Origin: Rikenellaceae bacterium | GTDB lineage: Bacteria > Bacteroidota > Bacteroidia > Bacteroidales > UBA932 | Direction: 5' to 3' | NCBI GenBank assembly: GCA_003520315.1 | Contig: DOVA01000154.1 | Location: 1 to 10,379, forward strand | DNA length: 10,379 nt | In this document: positions 6,770-10,379 of the stretch, piece after piece | Layout of the letters: each line of letters opens with the position of its first letter | Position numbering within the stretch: the stretch's first letter is position 1 | Notes under the pieces: generated by a model | Told to the model about the DNA's origin: nothing | What the model saw: only the letters and a program-made list of their open reading frames with translations | The model's database searches: none | Made by a program: the position numbers and the translations under genes

Positions 6770-7621
6770 ATGAATTCAAAAAAGAACAGTGAAATGACAA
6801 ACCTTGCGTGGAGCAAATTGTATGATCGTCTTAATAACGAGGGTTTGTTATATACTGAAAATTCTAAAGGAAGGAGAGGGAAGATGTTGCACAACATAAC
6901 ACTACGTTGGGCTTTAATTGGGATGATTGTGGTTTTAGTATCCGTATATTTGGGCATAGACCGGTATAATAATGTTGGAAAAATGCTTTCATACAGCAAC
7001 AATGACAATTCTACTCTGGTTAAAACTCTTGAAGATGGTTCAATAGTGTTCCTTGAAAATGGTTCTGAAATTACCTTTCCTGCCAAGTTCGGAAAAGTCA
7101 GGAAGATCTATCTGAGAGGGAATGCTTTTTTCGAAGTTGTCAGAAATACAGAAACACCTTTTATTGTAGATGCCGGTATGGTTGAAATCAAAGTACTTGG
7201 AACCTCTTTCAGTGTAGAGACGGAGAATCATTCATGTCCATCACTCTCTGTCAGGAGCGGTATTGTCAAAATTACACTTAAAGAAAATGGCACTAACCAG
7301 AAGGTTGTTGCAGGTGAGACAGCCTTTGTTGAGAGACACTCTTTACGGATAGTTCCCACATTGGACTTATCTAAATTTGCTGTTTATTCTGAAAGAATAC
7401 ATTTCAAAGATGAAAAGTTGAGAGATGTAGTAAAGGTTGTAAATAAAATGAAAAAAAGCGGGGACTTAACTTTGACTCTTGCAGATGATGAAAAATTGCC
7501 TGAGCGCAGTCTGACTGCTACATTTATTGACAGATCCACTGAATCAATTGCTCAAATGATTTGTTTTGCACTTGATCTTAATTATGAGATAAGAGGAGAT
7601 GTTATTGTAATCTATGAATAG
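6770..7621 (+). CDS. FecR-like anti-sigma factor (inner-membrane sensor)
   Basis: A 283-residue protein from ATG 6770. A TTG at 6761 is in frame but would overlap the sigma stop and lacks a ribosome site, so ATG is preferred. A short cytoplasmic N-terminus (about 1-45, with LAWSKLYDRL near 12-21) is expected to hold the sigma factor. One transmembrane helix covers about 47-63 (WALIGMIVVLVSVYLGI). The periplasmic part has a FecR domain at about 82-185: LEDGSIVFLENGSEI, IYLRGNAFFEV, VLGTSFSVE, VRSGIVKI and VVAGETAFV. The C-terminal region, about 205-283 (IHFKDEKLRDVVKVVNK to the end), fits the DUF4974 domain usual in Bacteroidetes FecR proteins. The last eight bases overlap the start of the STN-domain gene. 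The expected role is to receive the signal from the STN domain in the periplasm and release or activate the sigma factor. Confidence 0.92.
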   Translation: MNSKKNSEMTNLAWSKLYDRLNNEGLLYTENSKGRRGKMLHNITLRWALIGMIVVLVSVYLGIDRYNNVGKMLSYSNNDNSTLVKTLEDGSIVFLENGSEITFPAKFGKVRKIYLRGNAFFEVVRNTETPFIVDAGMVEIKVLGTSFSVETENHSCPSLSVRSGIVKITLKENGTNQKVVAGETAFVERHSLRIVPTLDLSKFAVYSERIHFKDEKLRDVVKVVNKMKKSGDLTLTLADDEKLPERSLTATFIDRSTESIAQMICFALDLNYEIRGDVIVIYE

Positions 7622-9155
7622 ATTGTTTATCTGTGCTTTGTTGACAATAGGTATTATTGTAGAGACCTCTCCTTTGGTTTGGTCTCAGGAGCTGGTTAAT
7701 TATGATCCAGGAGGACAGATGATCAGGTTTGATCTTAAAAAAGGGACAGTATATCAGATGATCAACAGATTGTCAGATATTACAGGATACTACTTTGTAT
7801 ATGACAGCGAGTTGATAAATAATGACCGGAAAGTAAGAATCAATCCAGGTGATTATAAACTCAAGGATTTAATAAGAGAAATAACTGGTAATAATGTTGA
7901 TGTTAAGTTGCAGGATAAATATTTGCTCCTTTTTATTTCAAAGGGTAATACAGAAATTACATCTGAATTGAAATTAAAATCTTCAGCCGATTCTGTTTTT
8001 ATTGTTAAGGGGAGGCTGCTTGACAGAATAACTGGAGAGCCTGTAGTTTATGGTACAATCGATGTAGCTTGTGGGAAAAAAACAACTGTTTCCAACCAAG
8101 ATGGCAACTTTATGCTTAAACTTCCTGATTCCCTTCAATCCTCGGTTATTAGAATCTCACATATTGGTTATCTCAACAGAATGATAAGTGCTGATGTAAT
8201 TGCCGGTAAGAATATAGACATATATCTTGATCAGAAGATCATACCTCTTCAGGAGATAGTGGTAAGAATGGTAGAGCCAAAGAAGGTATTGAGAGAGATG
8301 TTAAAACGCAGACAGGATAATTATAATAGCGAGACAGCCTATTTAACCTCATTTTTTAGAGAGGGTATAGAAAATAGGCACGGATTTAATCTTACCGAAG
8401 CAGTTTTAAAAATATATAAAACAGGTATTCATAGCACATTGGCGAGTGAACAGGTCAAGATATTAAAAATGAGGCGTCTTGGAACTCCCAATTATAATGA
8501 TTCACTTATTGTGCGACTTAAATCGAGCATTTATTCATGTCAAATGCTCGATATTATAAAAAATCTGCCTGATTTTCTGGATCCTCAGTATTACAATTAC
8601 TATAATTACTCACATACTGACATAACAGTGCTTGATGAGAGAAGAGTGCTCGTTTTTTTCTTTGAACAAAAAGAAGAAATAAAAGATCCTCTTTTTATGG
8701 GTAAACTTTACATTGATGCAGAAAACTATGCTCTTCTCAAGGCAACTTTCCAAATCAATCCTCTCTATGTTGAAGATGCAGCGGATATACTTGTTTTGAA
8801 GCAGAGTCGTCATATTAAAGCTATACCTCAAAGTGCCATTTACGAAGTTTCCTATGTGCCAGTCGATGGCAAATACTATCTTAATCACGTAAGAGCAGAC
8901 CTGACCCTTAAAATGAAAAAGAGAGGCAGTCTATTTAGTTCAAATGAACATGTCTGGTTTGAAATGGCAAACTGCGAAACTAATACATCAGGAGTAAAGC
9001 GATTTGCAAATGAAGAAATAGTTTCAAACAAAAATTTTCTCTCAGAAGTGTCATATAGTTATGATGAAGCCTTCTGGGGAAACTTTAATACTCTATTACC
9101 GGAAAAGTCGTTAAAGGAGCTGATTAGAAAGTATAATTTCGATATTGGAAATTAA
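7614..9155 (+). CDS. Exported STN-domain protein without TonB receptor barrel; probable signal transducer
   Basis: A 513-residue protein. The signal peptide is about 1-24, with cleavage near VWS/QE and no lipobox. Residues about 36-108 are an STN (secretin/TonB short N-terminal) domain: MIRFDLKKGTVYQMINRLSD, YYFVYDSELI, VRINPGDYKLKDLI and LLLFIS. Residues about 128-217 are a carboxypeptidase-like regulatory beta-sandwich (VKGRLLDRITGEPVVYGTI, VSNQDGNFMLKL, ISHIGYL). Residues about 220-513 match the unassigned C-terminal domain of the 4915-6177 product: FFRE at 247-250, TEAVLKIYKT at 261-270, GKLYID at 363-368, YYLNHVRADL at 421-430 and YDEAFWGNFN at 483-492. No TonB box, plug or 22-strand barrel is present, and the length is about half that of a TonB-dependent receptor. 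The start overlaps the fecR-like stop by eight bases (ATGAATAG), indicating coupled translation. By analogy with FecA the STN domain should contact the FecR protein. What the C-terminal domain senses is unknown. Confidence 0.82.
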   Translation: MNRLFICALLTIGIIVETSPLVWSQELVNYDPGGQMIRFDLKKGTVYQMINRLSDITGYYFVYDSELINNDRKVRINPGDYKLKDLIREITGNNVDVKLQDKYLLLFISKGNTEITSELKLKSSADSVFIVKGRLLDRITGEPVVYGTIDVACGKKTTVSNQDGNFMLKLPDSLQSSVIRISHIGYLNRMISADVIAGKNIDIYLDQKIIPLQEIVVRMVEPKKVLREMLKRRQDNYNSETAYLTSFFREGIENRHGFNLTEAVLKIYKTGIHSTLASEQVKILKMRRLGTPNYNDSLIVRLKSSIYSCQMLDIIKNLPDFLDPQYYNYYNYSHTDITVLDERRVLVFFFEQKEEIKDPLFMGKLYIDAENYALLKATFQINPLYVEDAADILVLKQSRHIKAIPQSAIYEVSYVPVDGKYYLNHVRADLTLKMKKRGSLFSSNEHVWFEMANCETNTSGVKRFANEEIVSNKNFLSEVSYSYDEAFWGNFNTLLPEKSLKELIRKYNFDIGN

Positions 9156-9157
9156 TT

Positions 9158-10379
9158 TTACATCCAGGATGGTTTTTCTTTGTCCATCAAGTAATAGTCA
9201 AAATATTCATCCATTCTTTTAGTCCAGTCTTTTTTGACTTCCCATGGCTTGATATTGTGTCCTACGCCTTCGTAATTGAACATCCAAACCTCTTTGCCGA
9301 GCCTTCTGAGCCCCAGGAATAATTCCAAACCTTGAGAGTATGGTACAGCTTCATCTGCATCACAGTGCCTTGAAAGCAAAGGAGTGGTTACTCTGTTCAG
9401 AAAGAAAGTTGGAGAATTCAATATATAGTTATTCTGTTTTTCCCAAAGATTACCTCCAATTCTACTTTGAGAACATTCATACATGAACATTCTGGGTGAA
9501 CCTGAACCATATCTTATTCCAGTATATGCAGATGTCATGTTTGTAACTGCTGCCTCAGAACATGCACACTTGAATATATCTGACTGAGTTATGAGAAATG
9601 CTACTTGATAGCCTCCCCAGCTATGTCCCTGGACTCCTATTCTTTCTGGATCTGCAATGCCCTCTTTTATTAGGTATTCTGTGCCACTTACCACTGTATT
9701 TACGCAGCTTTTTCCAGGCCATCCTATCTCATAATGAATATCGGGCATGAAGACCACATACCCTCGGCTAACGAATAGAATTGGATTGATTGTGGATTCT
9801 GTAGGAAGAGGATGATAAAACAGGAAAGTGTTTTCCGTCATTGTTTCATAGAAATAGACTATTACAGGATATTGTTTTGATGAATCATAATCTGCAGGAG
9901 TATAAAGAACCCCTTTTTGTTCTTTTCCTGAGCCATCACTCCATGTTATTACTTTTGATTTTCCAATAAAATATCCGCAGATCTGTTCATTAAGGTCAGT
10001 AAGTCTTCTTACAGGTTGAAAATCTTTACTGCTAAGCCAGAAGTCAGGTGCTTCATCAAAGCTTTCTTTCTTGAAGATATAGTTGTCTTTACCCAATTTC
10101 TTGTAGAAAGAAAATTTACAAGCATCTTCTATAAGCTTGACAGGATCTTTTCCAGGAGCCACCTTGTAATATCCAGAATACATGTTGTTTAGATTGAGTG
10201 ATTCGAGAAAGATTGTCTCTTTTAAGTTCACCCCTCGATTTTTATTTTGATCACTGTCACTTTCAATTTTGAGTATTCTGAAGCGAATATTATGTTTTCT
10301 TCCATATCCGTTAGTTATGCAGAGAGGCTCTCCAATACCAGAAGTTGGTAGTGCCCAAACATCATACTTGTCGTAAACA
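9158..10379 (-). CDS. S9 family (prolyl oligopeptidase) serine peptidase, 5' end outside window
   Basis: The C-terminal 406 residues or so of an S9 peptidase; the frame stays open to the right edge. A GTG at 10231 is in frame but is not taken as the start, because the upstream codons continue the family pattern (YDVWALPTSG, then ITNGYGR, beta-propeller-like). The alpha/beta-hydrolase domain begins near base 9945 (GVLYTPADYD). Counting from the GTG at 10231 as residue 1, the nucleophile motif is GHSWGGY with Ser204 (bases 9620-9622). The likely acid is Asp293 in DADEAVPYSQG and the base is His325 in GVGHNI. All three are present, so the enzyme should be active as a peptidase, typically cutting short peptides, often near proline. 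Whether it is exported cannot be judged without the N-terminus. It converges on the STN gene and is probably not part of that unit. Confidence 0.92.
   Translation of the reverse strand, partial: VYDKYDVWALPTSGIGEPLCITNGYGRKHNIRFRILKIESDSDQNKNRGVNLKETIFLESLNLNNMYSGYYKVAPGKDPVKLIEDACKFSFYKKLGKDNYIFKKESFDEAPDFWLSSKDFQPVRRLTDLNEQICGYFIGKSKVITWSDGSGKEQKGVLYTPADYDSSKQYPVIVYFYETMTENTFLFYHPLPTESTINPILFVSRGYVVFMPDIHYEIGWPGKSCVNTVVSGTEYLIKEGIADPERIGVQGHSWGGYQVAFLITQSDIFKCACSEAAVTNMTSAYTGIRYGSGSPRMFMYECSQSRIGGNLWEKQNNYILNSPTFFLNRVTTPLLSRHCDADEAVPYSQGLELFLGLRRLGKEVWMFNYEGVGHNIKPWEVKKDWTKRMDEYFDYYLMDKEKPSWM

Noticed and set aside
7614..9155. Calling the STN protein a TonB-dependent receptor
   Set aside because: There is no plug domain, TonB box or barrel, and the length is about half of that family.
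9161..9180. CATCCAGGATG followed by a T-rich run as a terminator of the STN gene
   Set aside because: The usable stem is only four base pairs with a three-base loop, and it lies in the coding end of the S9 gene; too weak to call.
10229..10231. GTG as the start of the S9 peptidase
   Set aside because: The frame remains open upstream to the window edge and encodes propeller-like S9 sequence, so the gene is cut by the window rather than starting here.

Overview
The window looks like AT-rich chromosomal DNA of an anaerobic Bacteroidetes, most likely Bacteroidales. The reasons are a FecI/FecR-type sigma/anti-sigma pair of the Bacteroidetes kind, exported proteins with a carboxypeptidase-like regulatory beta-sandwich, a TAnnTTTG promoter element, mostly weak or absent Shine-Dalgarno sites, and an NAD-linked [FeFe] hydrogenase cluster. 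Species cannot be named from the sequence alone.

Left part (1-4762, minus strand): a hydrogenase operon read right to left. hydC (NuoE-like, 4762-4226) overlaps by 23 bases a 1054-residue protein (4248-1084). That protein joins a complete HydB/NuoF-type flavoprotein to a complete GltD/NfnB-type FAD and NAD(P) oxidoreductase. Two bases further on begins hydA, the catalytic [FeFe] hydrogenase subunit, which runs off the left edge after 360 codons. Together these encode a multimeric, probably bifurcating hydrogenase. Its HydB chain carries a second, probably NADPH-specific, flavin module, so it could link H2, NADH, NADPH and perhaps ferredoxin.

Middle and right part (4763-9155, plus strand): a 152-base divergent intergenic region is followed by an exported protein with a carboxypeptidase-like regulatory domain and a C-terminal domain of unknown function (4915-6177). 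After 47 bases, which contain a perfect TATATTTG -7 element, comes a tightly coupled three-gene unit. It consists of an ECF sigma factor (6225-6764), a FecR-like anti-sigma factor (start 6770, end 7621) and an exported protein with an STN domain (7614-9155). The last protein is a clear paralogue of the 4915 gene product with an STN signalling domain added at the front. In the usual Bacteroidetes arrangement the STN domain sits on a TonB-dependent outer-membrane receptor; here there is no plug or barrel. The set therefore looks like a cell-surface signalling system with a barrel-less transducer.

Right edge (9158-10379, minus strand): the C-terminal part of an S9 prolyl-oligopeptidase-family peptidase. 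It is convergent with the STN gene, with only two bases between the stop codons, and the reading frame stays open to the window end. No RNA genes, insertion sequences, CRISPR arrays or phage genes were seen, and no gene-free stretch exceeds about 150 bases.
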